A stretch of DNA of 64,000 bases, taken from the NCBI GenBank assembly GCA_030512335.1, contig JAULSU010000003.1:2790001-2854000 (forward strand). Reading direction: 5' to 3'. A program made the translations under genes and the position numbers. The notes beneath the pieces are model-generated. The model made no database searches and was not told the DNA's origin. It saw only the letters and a list, made by a program, of their open reading frames with translations. This document shows, piece after piece, positions 22,156 to 31,855 of this stretch. The stretch's first letter is position 1, and each line of letters opens with the position of its first letter. Origin of the DNA: Immersiella caudata (taxonomy: Eukaryota; Ascomycota; Sordariomycetes; Sordariales; Lasiosphaeriaceae).

Positions 22156-25100
22156 TTTCGCTGCTGGTTTACGCCGACTGGTACTAGCCTAGGGCTTATC
22201 CTAGATCTGCTGACGGAGGAGCAACAGGTCCACGGCGCAGCGTCGCGTCCTTTGCATTCGCTGGCAGATGGGCGCCTTGTCCCAAACCGGGTTGGCCCGC
22301 CTGGTTGAGGTGGTGTCGACGAATAACAGCTCTCAGGCACGGGTTCGTCTCAGCATAACCACAAGGCAGCGATACAAGTAGAGTGTTGAGCCGAAGGATG
22401 ATGTGTATGTGTGCGTGTAGTGTGTAATGAGCTGCCAGTATGTTCGTCTTGTTGATTCGTTGAAGAAGGGCAAGTGCAGTGCTTGTAGCGGGAGGCCCTG
22501 CGTCTGGGATCGAGGACTAAGACCTTCTTATTAAACTGCGAGCCGGGGGGAAGGGAAATGGAGCCAGGAAGGATGAATCACGAAATGGTCGGAGGCCGCA
22601 ATACATATCGAAGTTGGCGCGACCCCAACAAGTGATGGCCTGAGGAGTCAATTGCTCATAAGAAATAAGGCTAAGGAGCGATGTATTGCAGAGCTGCAGG
22701 AAACAAGGGTTGCTGGTGGGTGTGCGGGTTCTCGTGGAGGCACGGTGTGTGTCTCGAGAAATCCGCGTCCGCTGCTGAACCGCTCGCGACGCACCGCAGT
22801 AAAAGCGTAGCGCGTCTTTGGTACCGCTGACAAACGGCAAGCGGCTCGATAAAACGACACAGCCCCTATTCTTTGCTGCCCAGCCCCTTACCTGTGGCCT
22901 GAGGCGGGCAACAGGCCCCTCGTCTATCAGATCTCGGCTGGCGATGCTGCGCTGTGTGTTCAAGCGCCATCTGTCGAGGGAAATTCCTCGCCAAGGGCCC
23001 GACGACTTGTCGAAGTCTCAGCCAACCAGAGCTCGCACAAACGAGCAGGGTCGGCAGGTCAGAGGAACCGACCATTCCGAATTGGGTATGCACCCCGACA
23101 GCATCCTGATTGGCCTGCCCTGCTTGGGGTTTTCCAGGTGGGGAAAACTTAAAATCCAAGCAACTACCTCGGCCGCCCACATCCCCGTGGCTTGCATCAA
23201 TACCTTCTGGAAGACTTCTAGTTTGAGCGCGATATGCAGCGAGGGCTGGTGGCTGTGTGAGCCACGAGAATCGTATCTCCAGATCCGTTCGATTTGAAGA
23301 TACTCTAACTCATCTTTGGTATCCTCTTCCATACGTTCTCCATGGCTGCAGGAAGCCCACGTTCCATTCGAACCACATCCCGCTCCGGTCGTCGCTTGTG
23401 GGACAGTACGACCAGATGACGAGCCGCAATATGGCCCGCCACGGCTGATGAGTCGTCCGCAGGACATGGCAGCTCTCATCGGAAGACTCAAAACTCCCAG
23501 ACCGCTGGTCTTTGTCTCCCTTGGTAACGTGTGGTGCATGTCGAAAGCGGATGGATGCCTGGTCGATGTCGTGGACAGATGACGTACAATTCAGCTCACC
23601 ATATGGTACATTGGTGTTAGGGCCTCTACTACCTTCCGCGTCACGTCATCAACCCCTGCGTCCCGGTCCGATTGCTCGGGTCGTCCTAGAAGGGGGGAAA
23701 CATCTAAAGGCAATTCGTAGGCGAGTCCGTGTCGCTTCCTCAATCAATTCACCGAGGCACTGGTGCGTCCATTTTTGGTGATGTTGAATGTCATGTCGTT
23801 GATGAGGTGACCCGTGCTCCATGGGCTATCCGAATTCGGTAACGGAGTCCAGCAGATCTCCGGGGTCCCCCTGTGCCGGCAGACCACAAGTCCAGCCTTA
23901 CGGGATCTAACCAGGCATGGAATAGAGCCCCCCAAGCGCTCTGTCACTGTCCAACCAGACAGCGTTTGTTAGCGAGAGTGTCCAGGCACAGCCTCGTGTG
24001 CTTCTCCATTGCTGCATGCGAGACGAAACAACCGCATGCCTCATTAAAAAAAATGAAAATGAAAAAAAAACCCCCATCTTTCCAAAGATGCGGGGTCTGG
24101 CTGGAGACTGGTGAGATTATTCGACTGGCTCTTTCACTGCCTAGCGATATATTGAAGCTCGCTCTGGCTGGCAAGTTCTGTCTTATCGTGTGCCGGCAGT
24201 TTCCCGTTAGCACTTGAAATCTTGGCCTTCCCGTGACCATCTCGCAGTGTCGTGATCGAGGCTGTGCACAGAAGAGATGCAGATTTCTCGCATACCACAG
24301 CAGACCGCTTCTTGAGATGAGCGTCTCGGTGCCCCTTCTGTCTTCTATACCGTTATGCTTCGGGTTGAGCGTGCCCAAACCCGCCACGTTTGTTGGGGCC
24401 AGTTGCTCGATGGGACGGTCGGCAGGGAGCGATCCATCAGTGTTTTTTTTACAACGTCAGGCCGGATCTGCACACCCCACCTCACCCTACCCCTCTATGC
24501 CCACCTTTCCCCTGCCCCAAACTCATCACTGGTCTAGACCATTTGACGGTGGTCAGATTCTTTCAGGCGCTGCGCTTCTGTCGGCAAGTGAGAATCGCGT
24601 TGTACAACAGGCTCGACTCGATGACCGCAGCTCCACTGCTGTCGACAAGCTGGACCAGTGATAACAGCGATGAACACAGTGATAGGCCGGCGCAAAGTAG
24701 CATCCAGCTCAGCCGGGAACTTTCAAGCCACGGACCCGTGGCCACGATCCAACGGTCGAGGTGCCGGAATTATACCGCTCCCGGGTGGGTCATGTCGGCT
24801 TCAGCCTCCAAAGTCCCCCGTGCCGCTGTGTGCTGCAATCCAGGGCCTCCCACCTCAACTTCTCCAAATTGCAAAGCTCCGAGGCATGGACGCGGCGCGG
24901 GCAAAAGCCACCCCCGATCTCGACAACCTCCACAGAACCCCCTAGCTCCAACCTGTTAGTCATCCAGGGGAATTAATGACCCAATTCAGGCATGTTTGCA
25001 CATGCTGCTTGAACAACGAGACCACGACGTGTCCACTCCAGTCGAGAGAATCGACTGAAGGACAGTTCCCCCTCTTCACAGCGCGACAAGGTGCATTTCA

Positions 25101-26023
25101 GCACTGCCAGAAAGCGGAAAGTGGTCGGCCGCTCCGACCCGACCTTCTTGGCCTTGGGGACCGAATCGACTGCAACTCTCTTGGAAATCTGGGACGCCAT
25201 CCCCCTCCCCCCTCCCCCCTCCCAATCCGTACCCCAGACTCTCTAATGGCAGAAGACCGAGCACACAATGGCCCGCGCCGTGCAACGTAGCATTCTAACG
25301 CGGTCGGTAATAGGTATTACCTGCTCTCCATTAAAGTTATAATCTTCGCCACCATCCAGGGCTTAGGTCGCTGGCCGCGCTGTGCCATCTATTTTTGTTT
25401 CCTGACTGCCGTCCGGCCAAGTGTCATGTGTCTTCGGGAGCCAGGGTTGCGGCAGTGCCGAAACTTCTCACCGCCGAGTCGGCCACCACTGGCCGTGGGG
25501 GATACGGGTTGTCCCGTAGATTGACGTTTGTCTTGGATGCGTCATGATGAGTGAGATGCATGCTGTAGGGCGCCGTCTTAACATGTCGTTTTTGAGGAGA
25601 AACCTTGACCCAAGTTTGACGACAGAAGTAGAAGTTGTGTTCCGCAAAACAGGGCCAAACTGATGTGTGAACCCTAACCCTACCACCAACCGAGACACTT
25701 CCAATTTCACCATGACTTGAGCTTCAATCAGTTACACAGTATCCCTCGGGCTGTAATGTACCATGGAAGCACTTGACATGCTACACAATGTGTGGTGTAT
25801 TCTGCAGAACACAACTTTCAAACTCTGATCCTTCCAGCCAACTGCACCAGTATCACATGCGGCCAAACTCTCGGCCCCTCAACCTGGAAGGTGGGGCAGC
25901 AAGGTGAACGCTTAGGTGAAGGGTTCCCCCTTTCGCAACCTACCCCTCCAACATTGTCATCTGCCCCGCGGCGTCGCAAATGCAAAGAAAAAATAACCCA
26001 CCAAACCAACTAACCACCTCAAC
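22156..26023. other. 3.9-kb gene-free interval upstream of the Zn2Cys6 factor and KTI12
   Basis: Only short, mutually overlapping open frames on both strands (longest 173 codons, 23018-23539), without domains, signal peptides or consistent splice structure. It holds an A-rich stretch and hairpin at ~24047-24095, a C/T-rich patch at 25199-25225 and a telomere-like CCCTAACCCTA at ~25672. There is no transposon protein remnant that I can see. Probably promoter and leader DNA, possibly a non-coding transcript. Confidence 0.5.
24071..24095. repeat. Inverted repeat / hairpin
   Basis: A run of five C followed by ATCTTT-CC-AAAGATG and CGGGG: seven exactly paired bases (CATCTTT/AAAGATG) on a two-base turn, flanked by C/G runs that could extend the stem with one mismatch. 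It follows an A-rich tract. Function unknown. Confidence 0.5.
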
Positions 26024-27063
26024 ATGCCAGTGAGCTCCCCTTCACCCTTAATTAACCCCCCCATTTGCAAACCCAACTAACCCCCCAGCTCATAATCATC
26101 ACCGGCCTCCCCGCCTCCGGCAAATCCACCCGCGCCGCCCAACTCCACGCCTACCTCGCCGAGCGCATCGCCGCCCTACCTCCCAGCTCCCAACCCTACC
26201 GCCTCCACCTCATCTCCGACACCACCCAAGGTATCTCCCGCACCGTCTACGACCTCTCTGCCCTCCCCGCACACGTCCGGTCCGCGAATGCCTCAGAAAA
26301 GGACGCTCGCGCATCCATCTACGGCGCGGTAAAGCGCGTGCTTTCACCTAGGGACATTGTTGTGCTGGATGGGTTGAATTACATAAAGGGGTGGCGCTAT
26401 CAGCTTTTTTGTGAGGCCAAGAATGCGAGTACGCCAAGCGCGGTGCTGCAGGTTGGATGTTCAGTGGAGAGGGCGAGGGGCGTTAACGAGGAGCGGTTGA
26501 GGAAAAGAGGGGAGGCAGTGGGAAAGGAAGGGGAGGCAGAGGAGGAGCCGTATGAGCCAGCGAATTGGGAGAATTTGGTATTTCGTTATGAGGAGCCGAA
26601 TCCGATGACAAGGTGGGATAGCCCGTTATTTACGTTGATATGGGAGGACGACGAGGCGCAGGCGAGAGAGGTGTTTGGGAGGATATGGGATGTGTTAGCG
26701 GGAGAGGCGAAGAAGGTGGTGAGGCCGAACCAGTCGACAGTGCAGAGGGATAAGGATCCGGGTGGAGACTATTTGTACGTGTTGGAAAGGGAGACGCAGG
26801 ATATTATAAAAAGGATACTGGAGAGGCAGATGGAGGAGGGAGGCGAGGTGAGGATACCGAAAGGGAACGATAGTGGAGAGGACTTGGTGGTGGAATTACC
26901 GGGGAGGAAGGTTGGGCTACCGCAGTTGCAGAGGTATCGAAGGGCGTTTGTTGTGCTCAATAGGGGAGGGATTGGGCTGGAGGCAGTGGGGAAACTCGCG
27001 GCGACGAGGTTGCGTGAGAGCTTCGTTGGGTATCTGAATGACGCATTCGAGAAGGACGGCTAG
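26024..27063 (+). CDS. KTI12: KTI12, Elongator-associated P-loop protein
   Basis: Exons 26024-26029 and 26089-27063, 326 residues. Kti12 is a tRNA-binding P-loop ATPase related to PSTK that regulates Elongator, which adds the 5-carboxymethyl group to wobble uridines. The first coding exon is only ATG CCA; a GTGAGC...CCCCAG intron (59 nt) joins it to CTC ATA, giving MPLIIITGLPASGKST, as in family members (usual start MPLIxxTG). Without this join there is no in-frame ATG before the Walker A motif (residues 8-16). Further support: DGLNYIKGWRYQLFC in the middle, FRYEEPNPMTRWDSPLF at ~185, and the C-terminal 'LQRYRRAFVVLNR'. After ~26330 codon use shifts from C-ending to more G/T- and A-rich, without frame loss. 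Converges on SEC63. Confidence 0.93.
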
Positions 27064-28141
27064 GCATGCCAGGAGACGTTAGCTATGTCATCTAAAGGGG
27101 GAATCATCTCTGCATGAAGATCAAACCATTTAGATTCCCATTTGAGTAGACTCAACATTATAGCTGAGATATCAGAGCCAGGGCTCTGCGTGAAGGCCTG
27201 CGCGGAGACTAAATGCCTGAAGAAAACATGAGACAGGTCAAGAGCCTTCACAATTCAAAAGAGAAGGGTTGGAACGAACTAACACAACCCATCTTCGCAA
27301 TGTAAAACCAAGCTGCTAAAAAGAGTGTCAAATCCAGATCACTTCAGATGCAGGGTACGCCAACCCAGCCAAGACGTAGCTGAACCACCCCCTTACATCT
27401 AAAAACCACCATGTGCCCCACCACGAGGCCTCCCGAGCTAACCCGCACGCCTTCATTTCAGATGTATTTTTCTCAGGATCTCCAGCCCCAAGCCAAGAGG
27501 TGATATTTTAAGAAGTGGGAATGCCCATCTACAGATCATTTACCCTTCAGCTCCTAGCGAGTTGCAGCCCCCTTTCACGAGGCCTCCACGAAGTAAGGCA
27601 AAAAAATCATCTGTGGTTGTATCCTCAGGCCCATCTGTTGTCTGTATTCCATAATCTTTCCGAGCAACAATGTAGGTGTCCGATAGGTTTCCAGGGGGGT
27701 AGCCTAGAGCACGCAACGTAGGTCGCAACAGTATCAGTGCCCCTGCCCTGACCATCCCTCCAAAGTCACTTACTTAAGTGCCTACACCTTTCACATCTCA
27801 CATCGCCTCAAAACAACAAACCCCCATTCTGTTATACTGACGCTTCACTTGACTCTAGCTACCATATCATCTATGATTTTCGCTCTCTCCTCCGCCTCCC
27901 CGCTCGATGTCGAGTCCAACCAACACATGCAGCAAACGGCAGCCAACGGGACGAGATAGTGTCCATCTCCTCAAGATTCTTCTCAACCCCTGCCAGCAAC
28001 AAACCCAACCCACAACGCCCATCCCATGGCCACTTTTGCATTCAGCAAATACACCAAAAAGAGTTCTTAAACGCCGACGTAGCTAATGATTACAGAGCAA
28101 AGACAAAGTAACTCGAAGAATAACGCAAGTTGGAGCAAATT
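27064..28141. other. Convergent intergenic region KTI12/SEC63
   Basis: About 1.1 kb with no supportable gene; includes both 3' untranslated regions. Slightly more A/T-rich than the coding flanks. Confidence 0.5.
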
Positions 28142-30334
28142 CTAACTTTCGTCTTCCGTATCCGTATCGGTATCGCTGGTATCGTCTTCTGATTCGTCTG
28201 TCCCGCTCTCTTCGTCCGAATCATCATCTTCGTCTTCCTCTTCCCGCTTCACCTCTTTCCTCTTCTTGGGATTTGGCGGTGCACCACCCTTGGCAGCATT
28301 CATAATGCCAGCAATAGAGTCTAGACAGCCGTTAGTCTTGCATTCAAAAGTTGCCGTTGAGCGCGTGGAGAACTCACCCTCCTCTGGCTCGCTGATCTCC
28401 TCCTCGGACGACATCTCCTCAGCCTTGCTCGCCTCTTCCACGATGAGAGTCACCTCCATCTTGGTATCGAACCCGACGTAGCTATCGCACACGACGTGCA
28501 TAACAAATGTGTAATGGCCGGCCTGCGGCGGTGCCTGGAACTGCGCCTTGAGCGTCTGCATTGCAAACGTAGGCGTCTTCCCGTCCGCCTCAAAGATAGG
28601 GCGGTCGAACTGCGCAAACGTGAATGGTGGCACAGCGACACGGCCCTGCTTGGAGTCGGTCAAGAACACGTGCCATCTGGGACTGTGATCGCGGGCTAGA
28701 TAAGGGGCTGCCGCGAGAGGAGGGAAAATCGGCTCGTCAGAAGTAGACTCCATGATGGGCTTGCCCTTCTCATCCTTGCCGACCTGCTTCTTGGCCTTGC
28801 GGCCCAAAATGGCGTCCAGATCATCCTCAGCGGGATCAACATCCTCAAGATCGATTTCGTTTACTTGGGGAACCTTCTCATTGCCGGGCGGCACGAACCG
28901 ACCCTTCACAACGAGAGTGACAAGAGAGGAGGGGATGATGTACTTCTCACCGGTAACCTTGAAGAAAGCCTTGGCTACCCGGAGATAGGGCAGTTGCTTA
29001 GCGACGCTAACGGCTTCTTTGTACTGGTCTTCTGTGAGGAGCCCCTTGCCAACCGCCAGGCTCCGCCTCTTTGAGTCTGGCCTGTCCATAAAGCTCTGTA
29101 CGGTAGTGTGAACCCGTGAATCGCCCTCAACTGCCTTAACAATCTTGGAAGTGAAGTAGGGGAGCTGAAGAAGGGGCGATGACTTGGGCGGGAGAGCCTG
29201 GATGAGAAGTTGGCTGGTGTAGTATGAAGCCAGTAGAGGGGCCGTGTTCATGTATGCAAGGGAGATAGCGGTAAAAGACTTGTTGAGGGCCTCGGCGATG
29301 GGAGCCACCTCGAACTTGGCCTTGGTTAGTGCCGGGTCGTCGAGCTCGACACGTCCGAGGTAGGCCCAGAGAAGCGCAAGGGCTTTCCTTTGCGGCCCGC
29401 TCTCAAGATCCTGAAGCTTCTCCTTGTCCTTGACCGACAGGCCGCCAGCGAAAGGCGAAAGCTCGCCTTCGGCCAGAATCTTAGACTCAAGTTTGGCCAG
29501 GCCGGCGTCGGCCTTGTCACCCTTGAGGAGGTCCTCAAACTCCTTGCCAGTGCTGAGCGCCGTGATGACGCCTCCCTCGTCAATATTGTCCTTGTACTCG
29601 CGGAAGAGGCGGTTGGCGCTCTCCATCAGAACACCCTCCTTTGACCTCCTGAGCGTTCCGTACCACCAGGACCCAACAAGGTATGGCAGAAGAACGCCAA
29701 AGAGCGCTGAGTAGAGGAGAACAATGTATTTGCCGTTGCCGTCTGATACAATGATCTTGGGCAAGGCAATGTTGATGCTGTATCCCTGCTTTCCGTCGGG
29801 GTGTCCGTATCTAATGTAGTTCTCGCGGATCTCGGCGTCGGTGAGTGCCTGGTACGCCTTGGAAATCTCGACGTAGTGTGCGCTGATAGCCTCGATGGTC
29901 AGGTTCTTGGCCGGGTCGGGCTTCGCCTTGTCGGGGTGGTATCTGAGGGACAGCTTCTTATATGTGCTCTTGATCTGCTTCTCGGTCGCCGACTCGGGGA
30001 TGTTGAGAATGTCGTATGGATTCCAGAGCTTGTTCTCGGGCGCCTCTGTGGTCTTGATGAGGTAGAGCATCTGGCCCATAGTTGCCCACCCGGCCAGTAC
30101 CAAAATCAACAGCCATAGCTTGCGATCCTTGCGTTTCTCCTTCTTGCGAAGAGTATCTACTAGGTCGGACTGGTCGTGTTTGAAAGAGGTCTGAATGCGC
30201 TTGAAAGCGGCGGCAGGGTCGCGCGACCGATTCGCGAGCGAGAAGGTGAGGGGGACGGTGACGATGAGCGCCAGCGTAAAGACGAAGAACGGCCAGAGGT
30301 GGCCATCCTCGTCGTAGGCGTACTCGGCGCTCAT
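28142..30334 (-). CDS. SEC63: SEC63, ER translocon J-domain protein
   Basis: Sec63 is the ER membrane J protein that recruits BiP/Kar2 to the Sec61/Sec62 channel for post-translational import. Exons 30334-28378 and 28320-28142 give 711 residues; the intron at 28377-28321 (GTGAGT, branch CTAACG, CTAG) is 57 nt and stop-free, so an unspliced reading gives 730. Visible parts: a membrane span at ~13-33, a second at ~73-92, a lumenal J domain at ~105-175 with HPD at 133-135 (SLRYHPDKAK), a third span at ~203-223, then the Brl/Sec63 domain with the helical bundle and immunoglobulin-like part ('PPQAGHYTFVMHVVCDSYVG'), and a long acidic tail of Asp, Glu and Ser, which in yeast contacts Sec62. The order matches yeast Sec63. 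The next gene upstream on the same strand also encodes a J protein. Confidence 0.96.
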   Translation of the reverse strand: MSAEYAYDEDGHLWPFFVFTLALIVTVPLTFSLANRSRDPAAAFKRIQTSFKHDQSDLVDTLRKKEKRKDRKLWLLILVLAGWATMGQMLYLIKTTEAPENKLWNPYDILNIPESATEKQIKSTYKKLSLRYHPDKAKPDPAKNLTIEAISAHYVEISKAYQALTDAEIRENYIRYGHPDGKQGYSINIALPKIIVSDGNGKYIVLLYSALFGVLLPYLVGSWWYGTLRRSKEGVLMESANRLFREYKDNIDEGGVITALSTGKEFEDLLKGDKADAGLAKLESKILAEGELSPFAGGLSVKDKEKLQDLESGPQRKALALLWAYLGRVELDDPALTKAKFEVAPIAEALNKSFTAISLAYMNTAPLLASYYTSQLLIQALPPKSSPLLQLPYFTSKIVKAVEGDSRVHTTVQSFMDRPDSKRRSLAVGKGLLTEDQYKEAVSVAKQLPYLRVAKAFFKVTGEKYIIPSSLVTLVVKGRFVPPGNEKVPQVNEIDLEDVDPAEDDLDAILGRKAKKQVGKDEKGKPIMESTSDEPIFPPLAAAPYLARDHSPRWHVFLTDSKQGRVAVPPFTFAQFDRPIFEADGKTPTFAMQTLKAQFQAPPQAGHYTFVMHVVCDSYVGFDTKMEVTLIVEEASKAEEMSSEEEISEPEEGEFSTRSTATFECKTNGCLDSIAGIMNAAKGGAPPNPKKRKEVKREEEDEDDDSDEESGTDESEDDTSDTDTDTEDES

Positions 30335-31558
30335 GGCGGGCAGCCGATAGCACAGGGACTAGTTGTCGTGCAGGGACGCCGGCGGTGGTTGGACACAAGA
30401 GTGACGGGTGTCGAAGATGTAAAGTGTCCTGGGAGCTACCCTCGAGCTCCACGAATCTACAGCGTGCGCAGCTGGCAAAACGAATGACTTTGAGAAGTGA
30501 TCTGTGGCCGTCCTTTTCTGAACTAGCACAGGGAAAAATTAAGGACCCAAGTCGGGAAGTCAATGGGTAGTTGGTGTGGAAGAAAATGGAGTCGTCCTCT
30601 GTCGGTCAACGTGGCGGCTTTCGCAGCAGGGCGAGGTGGCTTCCAGCGCAGGCCGTTTTCGAGATGTGGCCTTCTCCAAAATAATTTCAAGGTGGCCTGT
30701 GCGCCTCCGCAGATCGACCTCAGTTCAATCTGGTGAAAGTTACTGTACCACTTACCTTGGCTCTTTCACGCATTTCGGTCAACACTAGTACACAATGAAA
30801 ATCAATCCAAAGAGAAAATAAAATTTCCGAGGCATTCTTAAGACTCTAGCAGGTCAAGCCGGGCGTCGGGACCTGGGTGCTTTCAGACTTTTACAAGTTG
30901 TGGCTGTCAGGAATTGGACCCTTGGCAAATCTATACATTGTTTGAATGAAATCCGGTGCAAGACAAGGACAGTGTGCCTTACCCGCCTGGCTTTGACCCT
31001 GCGTCCCGGAACTGTCAGGTCACATTGCACAAGAAGGACGAGACGCAAGGCAAGACAGGTGATTTAGCCATAGCCCCGAGAGTTGCTGGCACTTAGGCAG
31101 CTTGAGGTTAAATTTCACTCTCCACGGATTGGTCTAGGTGTCTCCCCACGAGATGTAACGACAACTGGTTCTTCGTGCACAATGAAAGTTTGAAGCCACA
31201 TTCCAACATTAGTCATCCAACATGAGTAGTCCAATGTAACATCTCGGGAAGATACCTTTGAACGCACATATTCTCATCTTGACAGTAGCACAGAATCATC
31301 GGGAGGTTTCGAATGTTCTCTATCTCCTAACGCAACGCAAGCAGCCCGCTGGTAACAGAACCAGAGCAGCTCCCTCGAGCCTCTGATATTATGATCCATA
31401 ATCCAACCCTAACGCCCCTGGATGTGATGTCGATGTGGGCTATGACAATGGAATAAAGAAAGCTGGACCGTCCGAACGACCGGTATCCTCTATGCCGGAG
31501 AAAGCCAATCTTTTGATAATGCATGCTCAAGTCCCGTGCGAGTTTCCGTTCCCCCTCT
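30335..31558. promoter_or_regulatory. SEC63 upstream region
   Basis: 1.2 kb between the SEC63 start and the end of the open frame that follows the TPR/J gene. No gene is seen; SEC63 promoter and the 3' end of the neighbour. Confidence 0.5.
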
Positions 31559-31855
31559 TTAGGCTCCTTGACCTGCTGATCTAATCGTCCTGACAATCCT
31601 CATGTAAATATACACCCCCACAACGAGTGACACAACCAGACGCGGAGGGAGAAGGACGATGCCGGCGATAAGCAGCAGTCCACAACGACGCAGCTGCTCC
31701 ACCCATTTATCTCTCTCCTCCGAGGCCTCGGCTCTCCAAGCTGCCTTGATGTTGCTGCCATCCATTTGAGGGGGCTGACGGTGCCCAGTGCTGCGTGAGC
31801 TCTCGGACCCAAAGCCTTCCTCCTCGTGATTGGATGCCTCTCCCTCATCGGGTTG
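31559..31855 (-). other. In-frame open extension after the TPR/J-protein stop, with a membrane segment
   Basis: Directly after the UGA (31858-31856) of the TPR/J gene the same frame stays open for 98 codons, to TAA at 31561-31559. It encodes an acidic Glu/Ser-rich linker (DEGEASNHEEEGF...), a charged amphipathic stretch ('AAWRAEASEERDKWVEQLRR'), a hydrophobic segment of about 30 residues with a central PPR, and a short basic end. An internal ATG at 31765 could also start a 68-residue small membrane protein. Explanations: translational read-through, an unseen splice that removes the stop, a stop mutation or sequence error, or chance. Base context is UGA CAA CCC. Not counted as proven coding. 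Confidence 0.4.

Noticed and set aside
23018..23539. 173-codon minus-strand ORF in the 3.9-kb gap
   Set aside because: No recognisable domain or exon partners, and conflicting frames overlap.
25670..25682. Telomere-like CCCTAACCCTA motif
   Set aside because: Fewer than two repeat units; far too short to indicate a former chromosome end.
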